64,000 nucleotides of DNA from Phytoactinopolyspora limicola (lineage in GTDB: Bacteria > Actinomycetota > Actinomycetes > Jiangellales > Jiangellaceae): positions 25,875 through 89,874 of the forward strand of contig NZ_JAAOEN010000022.1 in the NCBI RefSeq assembly GCF_011320225.1, read 5' to 3'. Below the pieces are notes generated by a model. The model was not told the DNA's origin. It saw only the letters and a program-made list of their open reading frames with translations, and searched no databases. How positions within the stretch are numbered: position 1 is the first letter of the stretch; each line of letters starts with the position of its first letter. Position numbers and translations under genes: made by a program. Of this stretch, positions 43,784 through 52,592 are shown piece by piece.

Positions 43784-45304
43784 TCAGGACTGTGCCGGGT
43801 GGAGGCGGACGAGGTGCCACGACGCGGGAGGCAGCGTCGCTTCGAGTTGACCGTCGCGGACTGTGGTGCCGTCGACTGGACGCGGTGTGACGCGGTCGGG
43901 ACGGTCGGCGGTATTGGTGGCGCTCGGGTCGGCATCGCTGAGCGTGAGGTGCTCCACCAGCCGGTGCCCCTCACCGGCGAAGGCTCGTAAAGACACCCTG
44001 AGCGCCGCTGGCCGATGCCGGTCCCGGTTCGTGGCCAGCAGAGTCAGCCCGCCGGTTGTTGGATCGTGCACGGCACTGACCCGGGTCGCGGGGACGTCGC
44101 CGTGTTTTCCGGTAGCGAGCGACGTCCCGCGGACCTGGGTTTGCAGGACTGTGCCGCGGGCGTATTTCGCGGTGAGAGCAAAGGGGTGAAAGATCGTCTG
44201 CCGCCACGCCGAACTCCCTGGTTCGGTGCGGATCGGCGCGATGACGTTGACCAGCTGGGCCTGGTTCGCGATAGCGACGCGATCGGCGTTGTCCAGCAGG
44301 GCCATCAGCAGATCACCGACCACGACGGCGTCGGTCACGTTGTACTCGTCCTCGATCAGCGGACCCCCCGAGCGCACGGCGAGGCCGGCTTCGCCAGGGA
44401 AACGGCTCTGGTACCAGACGTTCCACTCGTCGAACGAGACGGTCATCCGTTTCCTGCTGCGTTTCACCGCGGCGACGTGGTCCGCCGTCGCGGTCACAGC
44501 GGAGATCATCCGGCGCATGTTCTCCGAAGATGTCAGAAAGCTGTCGATGTCGCCGGCCACCGGCTCGTAGTAGGCGTGCAGCGAGATGTGGTCCACAAGG
44601 TCGTATGTGTGCTCGAGGACGGTGCGTTCCCAGCTGCCGAACGTCGGCATGCCGCTGTTGGAGCTGCCGCAGACGACGAGTTCGATGTCCGGATCCGTGC
44701 GCCGCATGGCGCGCGCCGTCTCCGCCGCCAGCCGGCCATATTCGTCGGCGGTTTTGTGCCCGATCTGCCACGGACCGTCCATCTCGTTGCCTAGGCACCA
44801 GGTACGGATGCCGTGTGGCTCGCGGCGTCCGTTGGCGGCGCGCCGGTCGGCGAGGGTCGTGGAGCCGGCCGGGAGATTGCAGTATTCGAGCAGCTCGACG
44901 GCGGCCCGGACGCCACGTGTGCCGAGGTTCACCGCCATCACCGGGTCGAGGCCCAGGCCGCGGGTCCATTCCGCGAATTCGTCGACGCCCACGGTGTTCG
45001 GTTCGATCGACCGCCACGCGAGGTCCAGACGTTTGGGCCGGTCCTGCACCGGGCCGACGCCGTCCTCCCAGCGGTAGTTCGAGACGAAGTTGCCGCCGGG
45101 GTAGCGGACGTTGGTCACGCCCAGCTCCCGGACCAGCTCGGCGACGTCCTTGCGGAAGCCGTGTTCGTCTGCCGTGGGGTGGTCCGGCTCGAAGATCCCG
45201 CCGTAGACACATCTGCCCATGTGCTCGACGAAGCTGCCGTAGATGCGGGGGTCGACCGTTCCAACGGAGAAGGCCGGATCCAGGCCGACGTGGACGTCGT
45301 ACAC
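43784..45304 (-). CDS. Alpha-L-arabinofuranosidase, GH51
   Basis: A 506-residue intracellular GH51 enzyme that removes arabinose from imported oligosaccharides. The acid/base glutamate is in WCLGNEMDGPWQIGH and the nucleophile glutamate in VSFDEWNVWYQSRF. The N-terminal GSFVEHMGRCVYGGIFEP is characteristic. The GTG at 45304 follows AAAGAGG by 5 nt and is preferred to an ATG at 45400 that would add 32 poorly coding residues. No signal peptide, consistent with cytosolic action. It is first in the operon, facing the LacI gene. Confidence 0.93.
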   Translation of the reverse strand: MYDVHVGLDPAFSVGTVDPRIYGSFVEHMGRCVYGGIFEPDHPTADEHGFRKDVAELVRELGVTNVRYPGGNFVSNYRWEDGVGPVQDRPKRLDLAWRSIEPNTVGVDEFAEWTRGLGLDPVMAVNLGTRGVRAAVELLEYCNLPAGSTTLADRRAANGRREPHGIRTWCLGNEMDGPWQIGHKTADEYGRLAAETARAMRRTDPDIELVVCGSSNSGMPTFGSWERTVLEHTYDLVDHISLHAYYEPVAGDIDSFLTSSENMRRMISAVTATADHVAAVKRSRKRMTVSFDEWNVWYQSRFPGEAGLAVRSGGPLIEDEYNVTDAVVVGDLLMALLDNADRVAIANQAQLVNVIAPIRTEPGSSAWRQTIFHPFALTAKYARGTVLQTQVRGTSLATGKHGDVPATRVSAVHDPTTGGLTLLATNRDRHRPAALRVSLRAFAGEGHRLVEHLTLSDADPSATNTADRPDRVTPRPVDGTTVRDGQLEATLPPASWHLVRLHPAQS

Positions 45305-45376
45305 GGGTACCTCTTTCGTTCGGCTGATGTCGCCCGGGACGCCGGTTGTTCGGCATATGTCTCCGACGCCGCGGCG

Positions 45377-45429
45377 TTTACAACGGATAACCGTGCTCAC
45401 ATCCTGGACGTCATTTCCTCCGTTGTAAA
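45377..45429. promoter_or_regulatory. Candidate LacI operator pair
   Basis: TTTACAACGG at 45377-45386 and its exact inverse CCGTTGTAAA at 45420-45429 lie in the divergent region between the GH51 operon and the LacI gene, with centres 43 bp apart. That is about four helical turns, which would suit looping by a LacI-family tetramer or two dimers. The half-site CAACG resembles the conserved centre of LacI operators. Binding is inference. Confidence 0.55.
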
Positions 45430-45564
45430 GGGTGTTGCAGGATTGTTTCCGAACGCGAATGTCGGGCCCGGCCTCCGCGTGACGACGCGGATCGGGTGAG
45501 CGGCACGCGTGTCGCGGACCGGCGGCATAGACTCGAAGCTGCTCGCCGAGGTGGAAGGGGAACT

Positions 45565-46578
45565 GTGGGCGCCCGCTTGAAGGACGTGGCAGATCGCGCG
45601 GGCGTGTCGTTCAAGACGGTCTCCAACGTCATCAACAACCACCCCAACGTCACGCCCCAAACCCGCGAGAAAGTTATGGCCGCCATCGCCGAGCTGCGCT
45701 ACCGGCCGAACGTGTCCGCCCGAAGCCTCCGGCACGGTCGTTCCGGCTTTCTAGCCCTCGCGCTGCCGGAGCTTACGTCGCCGTACTTTGCCGCGCTCGC
45801 CTCCGAGATCGGATCAGCAGCCAAACGCGAAGGACTTGTCGTGCTGATCGAGGAGACCGGCGGTGACCGCGAGGGCGAGCAGATCGTCCTCGAGGGCCTC
45901 GCCTCACATCTGATCGACGGCATCATCTTCAGCCCGATGGCCACACCCGCGGAAGAAGTCGCCGCACGCTCGGACACCACCCCGATGGTGCTGCTAGGCG
46001 AACGCGGCTATCCGGCCGGCTACGACCACATCGCCGTAGACAACGTCCGGGCCGCCCGGGAGATTACCCAGCATCTCATCGAGTGCGGCCGCACCCGGAT
46101 CGCCGCTATCGGCGCCGAGCACGGGTCCGGCACCGGCGTGCTGCGGGCCTGCGGATATCGGGCGGCTCTGGAAGCCGCCGGGCTGAATGTCGACCCAGAC
46201 ATCATCGTCTCCGGTGTGAGCTACAGCCGCGCCGGCGGTGCGCGCGGGATGGCCGAGCTGCTCGACGGCGCTCAGCCCATCGATGCGGTGTTCTGCTTCA
46301 ACGACGTCTTGGCTCTCGGTGCGGTGCGCACGCTGCACCAACGTGGATACCGGGTGCCTGAAGACGTCGCCGTGGCCGGGTTCGACGACATCGAAGACGG
46401 CCGGTATAGCTCGCCGTCCCTTACCACGGTGTCGCCGGACGTCCCCTTCCTCGCCGACGAAGCCGTCCGGTTACTGGCCCGCCGGGTGGCCGAGCCCGGT
46501 GTTGCCGCCGAAGATATCGAGGTGCCGTTCACCATCGAGCCCCGGGAGAGCACCATGGGAACAAACCACCTGACCTGA
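45565..46578 (+). CDS. LacI family transcriptional regulator of the arabinoside locus
   Basis: A 337-residue repressor. The N-terminal helix-turn-helix reads LKDVADRAGVSFKTVSNVIN with the hinge helix ending YRPNVSARSLRHG; the remainder is a periplasmic-binding-protein-like sugar sensor (FCFNDVLALGAVRTLHQRGY; VAVAGFDDIEDG). GTG at 45565 follows GGAAGGGG by about 4 nt; an upstream start at 45496 lacks support. It is divergent from the GH51-ABC-GH43 operon and probably represses it until an arabinose-type inducer is present. Confidence 0.92.
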   Translation: MGARLKDVADRAGVSFKTVSNVINNHPNVTPQTREKVMAAIAELRYRPNVSARSLRHGRSGFLALALPELTSPYFAALASEIGSAAKREGLVVLIEETGGDREGEQIVLEGLASHLIDGIIFSPMATPAEEVAARSDTTPMVLLGERGYPAGYDHIAVDNVRAAREITQHLIECGRTRIAAIGAEHGSGTGVLRACGYRAALEAAGLNVDPDIIVSGVSYSRAGGARGMAELLDGAQPIDAVFCFNDVLALGAVRTLHQRGYRVPEDVAVAGFDDIEDGRYSSPSLTTVSPDVPFLADEAVRLLARRVAEPGVAAEDIEVPFTIEPRESTMGTNHLT

Positions 46579-46584
46579 CGGCCT

Positions 46585-46604
46585 GATCCGGGGTACCCGG
46601 GATC
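46585..46604. terminator. Imperfect palindrome between convergent genes
   Basis: GATCCGGGGTACCCGGGATC is self-complementary apart from one mismatched pair and fills most of the 29-nt gap between the LacI gene and the convergent helicase gene. It may terminate both. Confidence 0.5.
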
Positions 46605-46607
46605 GGG

Positions 46608-48395
46608 CTACTCGCGGGCGGTGGCCCAGCCGCGGATGGTATCGATGCGTTCCTGGATCTCTTCGGCCGTGGCCAGAGCAGCCGGTGGTCCGCCGCACGA
46701 CTTGCGTAGCTCGGTGTGGATTACGCCGTGTGGTTTGCCGGTGCGGTGATGCCAGGCGCCGACCAGACCGTTGAGTTCCCGGCGGAGAATGGCGATTTGT
46801 TCATGGGCCGGGATCCGCCGGGCCCCTGTCATGTCGACGCCGTCGGCGGTGTCGGACCCGGAAGGCCCGCTGCGGTCGCGGTCGGCTTGCTGCTGTTCGG
46901 CCTGCCGGCGCCGCAAGAGGGCTGTGACCTGATCGGGTTCGAGGAGGCCCGGAATGCCCAAGTAGTCGGCCTCCGCGGCCGACCCGGCCTGCGCCTGGGT
47001 GCCGAACTCGCCGCCGTCGTAGAGCACGCGGTCGAAGGCGGCATCGGACCCGAGGGCCTCGAATGGCACCTGCTCCTCCGTGCCGGTCTCCTCGCGCTGG
47101 GCGGCGGCGAGCAGCGCCTCCTCCGCGGCCAGGGGATCGTCGTCGGGGGCCGCCGTCTTGCCCAGCACGTGATCGCGCGAGGTCTCCATCTCGGCAGCGA
47201 ACGAGAGCAACGACGGCACCGTGGGCAAGAAGATCGATGCCGTCTCACCACGTTTCCGGGCCCGCACGAATCGGCCGACCGCCTGGGCGAAGAACAGGGG
47301 TGTCTGGGTAGCCGTCGCGTAGACACCAACGGCGAGCCTGGGCACGTCGACCCCTTCGGACACCATCCGGACGGCGACCATCCAGCGGTCGTCGTTCTCG
47401 GCGAACTCGGCGATCTTCTTGGAAGCGCGTGGCTCGTCGGACACCACAACGGTCGGACGTTCGCCGCCGATCCGGTGCAGCAGTCTGGCGTAGGCCCGAG
47501 CATGCTCTTGGTCGGTGGCGATGACCAGGCCGCCGGCGTCCGGCACGTGTCGGCGGACCTCCGTCAGCCGGGTATCGGCGGCGCGCAGTACCGACGGGAT
47601 CCATTCACCGTCCGGATCGAGCGCGGTGCGCCATGCCTGGGCAACGAGGTCTTTGGTCATTGGCTGGCCGAGGCGGGCCGCGACTTCGTCGCCGGCCCGG
47701 GTGCGCCAGCGCATCTCGCCCGAGTAAGCCATGAACAACACCGGCCGCACCACGCCGTCGCGCAGGGCTTCGGTGTAGCCGTAGGTGAAGTCGGCCGCGC
47801 TGCGCTGGGCGCCGTCGGCTTCGGGAACGTAGGTGACGAACGGGATTGGATTGACGTCGGACCGGAACGGGGTGCCAGTGAGCGCGAGCCGGTAGGCGGC
47901 CGGATCGAACGCCTCGCGGGTGGCGTCACCCCACGACAGGGAGTCGCCGGCGTGATGGACCTCGTCGAGGATCACGAGCGTGCGGCGGTTCTCACAACGG
48001 GCTCGATGCAGCATCGGGTGCGCCGCGACACCAGCGTACGTGACCGCGACGCCCGTGTAGTCCCGGCTGGTGCGGCCTTTGCGGCCGGAGAAGCTGGGAT
48101 CGATGGTGATCCCGACTTTGTCTGCGGCGTCGGCCCACTGCCGCTTCAGGTGTTCGGTGGGGGCGACGATGGTGAGCTGGTGGACGACCCGCTTGGCCAG
48201 CAGTTCCGCGGCGACCCGGAGCGCGAAGGTGGTTTTTCCCGCGCCGGGGGTGGCCACGGCCAGGTAGTCCTTCGGCTCCCGGCTCAGGTAGTCGTCGAGC
48301 GCTGCTTGCTGCCAGGCACGCAACCGCCCCGCGGTTCCCCACGGGGCGCGCGCCGGATAAGCCGGAGGCAGGTGCTGCGCGGCGGAGGTGCTCAC
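46608..48395 (-). CDS. DEAD/DEAH-box superfamily II helicase
   Basis: A 595-residue helicase. Motif I is VATPGAGKTTFALRV, motif II is LVILDEVHHAGD (a DEVH-type box), motif III is LALTGTPFRSD, and motif VI region reads FFAQAVGRFVRARKRGE. The C-terminal ~50 residues (HGVIHTELRKSCGGPPAAL) form a conserved tail module also found decayed at 37979-38120. GTG at 48395 follows AGGAG by 5 nt. Similar stand-alone helicases are common core genes of actinobacteria and may act in DNA repair; no specific role is shown here. Confidence 0.9.
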   Translation of the reverse strand: MSTSAAQHLPPAYPARAPWGTAGRLRAWQQAALDDYLSREPKDYLAVATPGAGKTTFALRVAAELLAKRVVHQLTIVAPTEHLKRQWADAADKVGITIDPSFSGRKGRTSRDYTGVAVTYAGVAAHPMLHRARCENRRTLVILDEVHHAGDSLSWGDATREAFDPAAYRLALTGTPFRSDVNPIPFVTYVPEADGAQRSAADFTYGYTEALRDGVVRPVLFMAYSGEMRWRTRAGDEVAARLGQPMTKDLVAQAWRTALDPDGEWIPSVLRAADTRLTEVRRHVPDAGGLVIATDQEHARAYARLLHRIGGERPTVVVSDEPRASKKIAEFAENDDRWMVAVRMVSEGVDVPRLAVGVYATATQTPLFFAQAVGRFVRARKRGETASIFLPTVPSLLSFAAEMETSRDHVLGKTAAPDDDPLAAEEALLAAAQREETGTEEQVPFEALGSDAAFDRVLYDGGEFGTQAQAGSAAEADYLGIPGLLEPDQVTALLRRRQAEQQQADRDRSGPSGSDTADGVDMTGARRIPAHEQIAILRRELNGLVGAWHHRTGKPHGVIHTELRKSCGGPPAALATAEEIQERIDTIRGWATARE

Positions 48396-48504
48396 GTATC
48401 TCCTGTGTGGTGGACGTCCGGGCAGAGCAACGCCCGATCCGCGACCCACGCCAGGAGGGGCGAATCAGGCAGTTGCTTCGACCTTAGCCGTCCACGGTGA
48501 CAGT

Positions 48505-49917
48505 TCAAGGACCGACGTCCGGAGAGTGCTGAACACTCGGCTCCACGACCCGGATCCGGCCGGCCGCCCACGCCCCGAACGCCGCGAGCGTCGCCATGAG
48601 GGCGAGAATCACGGCGTACACCCAGAGCGGCACGGACGTAGTGGAGGCCGTCTCGCTGCCGTGCCCGGATCCGAAGATGGTGCCGGCCAACCCGACGAAC
48701 GTGATGGTGCCGATGTTGTCGCACATCTGCAGAGCCGCCGAGTTGGAACCGTGGTCTTCCGGCGGTGACAGCTGGAACAGCAATACGCTCAGGCTGGACA
48801 TCGCCATCCCCATACCCACCGCACCAACAGCCCACGCTGCCGCGGCCACGAAGGCCGGCACCGCGGGGAGCAGCACGAGGCCCAGCGCGGCGATGGCCGC
48901 GGAGACCGTGCCGCTACCGACCTGGACCAGAACGTGTCGAGGAGCTGTGGTCCGAGAGCGGCCCTGGTACCAGGAGCCAGTCGCCCAGCCGAGGGCGGCG
49001 CCGGTCAGGGACAGTCCGGCGAGAGTGGACGACAGGCCACGTTCGGCGACCAGCAGCAGGGGGAGGAAAGCTTCCGCGCCGAAGAACGAGCCGGCCAGGA
49101 TGCCGCGCATGACGACGACGGTGGGAAGGCCACGGCGTAGCCGCAAGCTGCCCTTGGGCAGGAGACGGGGGACCGTTGGTACGAGGACCGTGACGGCGGC
49201 GATGGCGATGAGCAACGCGGTGAGGTCCGGCCGAGTGCCCGCGTACTGCAAGGCGGCCATGGCGATGGCGACCGCGGCGGCCAGGGGAAGCCGCCGGCGG
49301 CGGGTGACCGGGCCGGTTGGTGGTGGTCCGTCGATGGCCCGCACTGACGGCAGGATCAGCAGGATGGGGATCAGCACGAAGGGAGCGATCCCGAGGAAGA
49401 CCCATCGCCACGACGCATGGTCGGCCAAGAGCCCGGCCACCAGAGGGCCGACGATGGACGGCAGCACCCACGCGGCGGCCATGGCGGCGAAGATCCGCGG
49501 GCGCATCGTCTCGGGATAGGACCGACCGACGGTCACGTAGAGCGCGACGATGACCATCCCGCCGCCTAGTCCCTGCGCGGCTCGCCCGGCGATGAAGGGC
49601 CACATCGACTGGGCCGCGCCGGCCAGGAGTAGTCCGATGCTGAAGGTGATCGCACCGGCGACGATCGGCAACCGCGGGCCGCGGCGGTCGCAGAGTTCCC
49701 CGGAAAGCACCAGGCCGAACAGGCTGGTGGTGAAGAAGCCGGAGAAGGCGAGGGCGTAGAGGGCGACGCCGTCGAGGTCGGGCACCGCCTTGGGCATCGC
49801 GGTGGCGACCGCCATGGCTTCGAAGGCGATGAACGCCACGGTGGCGACGATGCCGATGGTGAGATTGCGGTGCGCACGGCCGAGGACGCTGGGAGAGTCC
49901 GTCGGGGTGGCTGTCAC
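48505..49917 (-). CDS. MFS transporter
   Basis: A 470-residue membrane protein with about 12-14 hydrophobic segments. The loop 2-3 signature is SGELCDRRGPRLPIVAG, and the TMS5-like GPLVAGLLADHASWRWVFLG is typical of drug/H+ antiporters of the DHA2 group. Substrate cannot be predicted. It is divergent from the DUF3039 gene, with a 70-bp perfect palindrome in the shared upstream region. Confidence 0.9.
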   Translation of the reverse strand: MTATPTDSPSVLGRAHRNLTIGIVATVAFIAFEAMAVATAMPKAVPDLDGVALYALAFSGFFTTSLFGLVLSGELCDRRGPRLPIVAGAITFSIGLLLAGAAQSMWPFIAGRAAQGLGGGMVIVALYVTVGRSYPETMRPRIFAAMAAAWVLPSIVGPLVAGLLADHASWRWVFLGIAPFVLIPILLILPSVRAIDGPPPTGPVTRRRRLPLAAAVAIAMAALQYAGTRPDLTALLIAIAAVTVLVPTVPRLLPKGSLRLRRGLPTVVVMRGILAGSFFGAEAFLPLLLVAERGLSSTLAGLSLTGAALGWATGSWYQGRSRTTAPRHVLVQVGSGTVSAAIAALGLVLLPAVPAFVAAAAWAVGAVGMGMAMSSLSVLLFQLSPPEDHGSNSAALQMCDNIGTITFVGLAGTIFGSGHGSETASTTSVPLWVYAVILALMATLAAFGAWAAGRIRVVEPSVQHSPDVGP

Positions 49918-49963
49918 GAGTAAATACTAGAGACGCTCATGTACCGCGTCCAGTCAGTTCCTC

Positions 49964-50033
49964 CCCCTTCCCATGATCATGAACACTTCGCCGTGTGATC
50001 ACACGGCGAAGTGTTCATGATCATGGGAAGGGG
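49964..50033. repeat. Palindromic element family B, copy 1
   Basis: A perfect 70-bp palindrome with no loop (35-nt arms meeting at 49998/49999; core ATGATCATGAACACTTCGCC). Related copies lie at 59432-59513 and 62440-62503. It occupies the upstream region of two divergent genes and ends 4 nt before the DUF3039 -10 box, so it must cover that promoter's -35 region. Confidence 0.9.
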
Positions 50034-50037
50034 TTCG

Positions 50038-50043
50038 TACACT
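50038..50043 (+). promoter_or_regulatory. -10 box of a leaderless transcript (DUF3039)
   Basis: TACACT fits TANNNT and ends 7 nt before the GTG at 50051, so transcription should begin at or next to the start codon. No Shine-Dalgarno precedes the GTG. Confidence 0.5.
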
Positions 50044-50050
50044 AGATGGG

Positions 50051-50311
50051 GTGAGTACCCAGATGAGCCCTGGCTCCGAGACCATCGAGGACCGCCGCAC
50101 ACAGCCCACCCGCGGCGACAAAGACGGCGATCGCGATCGGTTCTCGCACTATGTGCCGAAGAAGAAGCTGACTGACGCGATGATCAACGGCACGCCGGTG
50201 ATCGCTCTGTGCGGCAAAGTCTGGGTGCCGAGCCGTGATCCCGAGAAGTACCCGGTGTGTCCGGAGTGCAAGAAGATCTGGGAGAAGATGCGCCCGGGCC
50301 AGGACGCTTAA
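50051..50311 (+). CDS. DUF3039 protein
   Basis: An 86-residue actinobacterial protein with the DUF3039 core FSHYVPKKKLTDAMINGTPV, then ALCGKVWVPSRDPEKYPVCP and ECKKIWE. One CG and a CPEC pair suggest a small zinc-binding site. Function is unknown; the family is nearly universal in actinobacteria. It starts with GTG, probably leaderless. Its 3' end overlaps dhaM by 4 bp on the opposite strand. Confidence 0.9.
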   Translation: MSTQMSPGSETIEDRRTQPTRGDKDGDRDRFSHYVPKKKLTDAMINGTPVIALCGKVWVPSRDPEKYPVCPECKKIWEKMRPGQDA

Positions 50312-50706
50312 AGCTTGCGCATAGCCCGGCCTTGCTCGGCACTGTCTACTACCGCGTCCAGATCGGCTCCGGTCGACGCCAACACCGCAGCGGCCACCGC
50401 CCCTTCAACAAAAGGGGCGTCGGCCAGCCGGACTACCGGTGCGGCGTCGTCATCGTCGAATTCAGCCAGCAACGTCTTGGCCGTCAACACCGAACTGCCC
50501 ATGTCCATCAACACCACCACCCCCGAACCCCCGTCCGCCTCGGATACCGCCTGACTCACCACATCGATACTGGTGCCCATGCGGCCGTCGTCCGTTCCGC
50601 CGGCGGCGATCACCGCGACGTCAGGACCAGCGAGGGCGTGGGCCAACTCGGCCGTTGCCCTGGCCACCGCCATGCTGTGCGACACCAGGACGATCCCCAC
50701 GGTCAT
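50308..50706 (-). CDS. dhaM: Dihydroxyacetone kinase phosphotransfer subunit DhaM
   Basis: A 132-residue EIIA-mannose-like domain with the phosphorylated histidine H10 in IVLVSHSMAVARATAEL and the block VVLMDMGSSVLTAKTLL. It passes phosphate from HPr to the ADP bound on DhaL. Only the EIIA-like domain is present, without the HPr and EI-like extensions of E. coli DhaM, so it relies on general PTS proteins. The ATG overlaps the dhaL stop (ATGA). Confidence 0.93.
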   Translation of the reverse strand: MTVGIVLVSHSMAVARATAELAHALAGPDVAVIAAGGTDDGRMGTSIDVVSQAVSEADGGSGVVVLMDMGSSVLTAKTLLAEFDDDDAAPVVRLADAPFVEGAVAAAVLASTGADLDAVVDSAEQGRAMRKL

Positions 50707-51329
50707 GGCGCGGTCACCTCGGCTAGGGCGCGCAGGATCAGCACGGTTGACGCCGCACCTGGGTCTTCGTGGCCGATGCTGCGCTCACCCAAATAGCTTG
50801 CGCGGCCCTTGCGGGCCTGCATCGGCACCGTGGCGGCCAGGCCGGCTTCCGCCGCTGCCACGGCGGCTTGTCCGGCTGCGTGGAGATCAAGGGTGGCGCT
50901 GGCAGACGTCTGGAACGCCGCCACCGCCGGGGCCAGCGCGTCGACCATGGTCTTGTCTCCATGGAGGGCCCCGCCGAGTTCCTCGATGCCACGCAGCATG
51001 GCTTCGAGCGCATCCGCCACCGCGGCGACGTCGCCCTCCTCGCGTAACTCCTTGCCGGCTTGTCGAAAGCCGTTGCCGTAGAGCGGTCCGGACGCGCCAC
51101 CAGTCTTGGAGATCAGGCTACGACCGGCCGTTATGAGAGCCTGCCCGGCGCTGTCGGGCTGCTTCTCGTCAAGCGCGATTTCCGCGGCCGCCAATCCGCG
51201 AGTGAGGTTGGCACCGTGATCGCCGTCGCCGATCGCGGTGTCGAGCCTCGTGAGGCGGGCCTCATCGGCTCGGACGAGTTCATAGGCCCGGCGGATCCAG
51301 GCGACCGCTGTCGCGGTGTCAAGAATCAT
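50703..51329 (-). CDS. dhaL: Dihydroxyacetone kinase nucleotide subunit DhaL
   Basis: A 208-residue DhaL subunit that holds ADP/ATP and two Mg2+ ions. The metal-binding motif is GDGDHG (34-39), with GGASGPLYGNGF and the C-terminal GRASYLGERSIGHEDPGAAS also conserved. ATG at 51329 lies 2 nt after the dhaK stop behind GGGGGATG; a longer reading from 51377 overlaps dhaK. Order dhaK-dhaL-dhaM indicates one operon. Confidence 0.95.
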   Translation of the reverse strand: MILDTATAVAWIRRAYELVRADEARLTRLDTAIGDGDHGANLTRGLAAAEIALDEKQPDSAGQALITAGRSLISKTGGASGPLYGNGFRQAGKELREEGDVAAVADALEAMLRGIEELGGALHGDKTMVDALAPAVAAFQTSASATLDLHAAGQAAVAAAEAGLAATVPMQARKGRASYLGERSIGHEDPGAASTVLILRALAEVTAP

Positions 51330-51331
51330 GG

Positions 51332-52321
51332 TCACATCCCCCACCGAAGTGCCGGTGTGGAGACGGGGGCGTCCCACAGCCGGACCAGCTCGTCGGACAG
51401 TTCGGTGACGGTGATGGAGAAGCCGGCTTGGTCGAGGCTGGTGATGTAGTTGCCGACCAGGTTACGGGCGACGGTGACCCCCCGGCCAGCCAGCCAGGCC
51501 GCGGCCTCGGCGTGGGCCGCATAGAGTTCGATCAGCGGGGTGCCGCCTTGGCCGTTCATGATGACCAGGACGTTGCCCGAGACGGTGCGATCGGCGTGGA
51601 TGGCGTCGAGGGCGTAGGCGACCAACTCGCGGACCGGTGCGAACTCGCCACGTGCGCGCCCGGGCTCGCCATGAATGCCGACGCCGAGCTCGATCTCGTT
51701 GTCGGCGAGATCGAAGCCGGGTGTGCCGGCCGCCGGTACCGTGCCAGCGTGTAAGGCGATGCCGAAGGAACGGGAGCGTTCGTTGACCTCGGTGGCGAGC
51801 CGCGCAACAGTATCGAGATCGGCGCCTTCCTCCGCGGCGGCTCCGGCGATCTTTTCGACGACGATGGTGCCGCCGGTGCCGCGCCGCCCGGCGGTGAAGG
51901 TGGAGTCTTCGACCGCGACGTCGTCGTTGGTGACGACCGACACGACGCGGATGTCGTCGTCCTCGGCGAGCTCAGCTGCCATCCGGAAGTTGAGGACGTC
52001 GCCGGTGTAGTTCTTGACGATGTGCAGGACACCGCGACCGGTGCTGGCGGCCTGGGTGGCGGCGAGAATCTGATCCGGCACGGGAGACGTGTAGACCTCA
52101 CCGGGTGCTGCCGCATCGAGCATGCCGTACCCGACGTACCCGCCGTGCAGCGGTTCGTGTCCGGAGCCGCCACCGGATACCAATCCGACCTTGGCCGCTG
52201 CTGGCTGCGCGCGAGAGATCACGCGGTTCTCAGCGTCCACCGCGAGGTCTGGATGGGCGGCGGCGATACCACGTAGGGCATCGGTGATCAGGGAGTCGGG
52301 ACTGTTGATCAGCTTCTTCAT
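51332..52321 (-). CDS. dhaK: Dihydroxyacetone kinase substrate subunit DhaK
   Basis: A 329-residue subunit that binds dihydroxyacetone covalently through a histidine, here H217 in ELGVGIHGEPG. Other blocks are SGGGSGHEPLHGGYVGYGML (49-68) and VKNYTGDVLNF. It forms the PTS-dependent Dha kinase with DhaL and DhaM, feeding dihydroxyacetone phosphate into glycolysis. The gene is first in the operon; upstream lies 271 nt without a recognised gene or a nearby regulator. Confidence 0.95.
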   Translation of the reverse strand: MKKLINSPDSLITDALRGIAAAHPDLAVDAENRVISRAQPAAAKVGLVSGGGSGHEPLHGGYVGYGMLDAAAPGEVYTSPVPDQILAATQAASTGRGVLHIVKNYTGDVLNFRMAAELAEDDDIRVVSVVTNDDVAVEDSTFTAGRRGTGGTIVVEKIAGAAAEEGADLDTVARLATEVNERSRSFGIALHAGTVPAAGTPGFDLADNEIELGVGIHGEPGRARGEFAPVRELVAYALDAIHADRTVSGNVLVIMNGQGGTPLIELYAAHAEAAAWLAGRGVTVARNLVGNYITSLDQAGFSITVTELSDELVRLWDAPVSTPALRWGM

Positions 52322-52519
52322 AGACGCACTCCAACCCTGGCTCGGCGACTCGTGACCCGCTCGCGGGAGAGCGGCGCCACGTGTATGGACACCCTACGCC
52401 TGCCAGTGCGCCGGTGCGGTTGGAACAGGATGCTCGACGACGGCCTCGCCGGTGCGGCGCATGGTCACCGCCGATCGGGGTGCGCACCGGCGAATGTCGC
52501 CCGATGGGTTCGCCGACAC

Positions 52520-52546
52520 AACCCTTCTGAACGCTGGTGGCGTCTG
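52520..52546 (+). promoter_or_regulatory. Candidate ECF-type promoter of the sigma factor gene
   Basis: AACCC (52520-52524) and CGTCTG (52541-52546) are 16 nt apart, close to the AAC-N16/17-CGTC pattern of many ECF promoters, and lie about 47 nt before the sigma factor start. Autoregulation would be typical of the family but is inferred. Confidence 0.4.
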
Positions 52547-52592
52547 AACAGTGAGTGGATGTGACCCAGGCCCGGCGAAACAATCGGTGGTG

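Noticed and set aside
46716..48500. 594-codon open frame on the plus strand
   Set aside because: Antisense to the helicase, whose motifs I, II, III and VI are intact; the translation is low-complexity.
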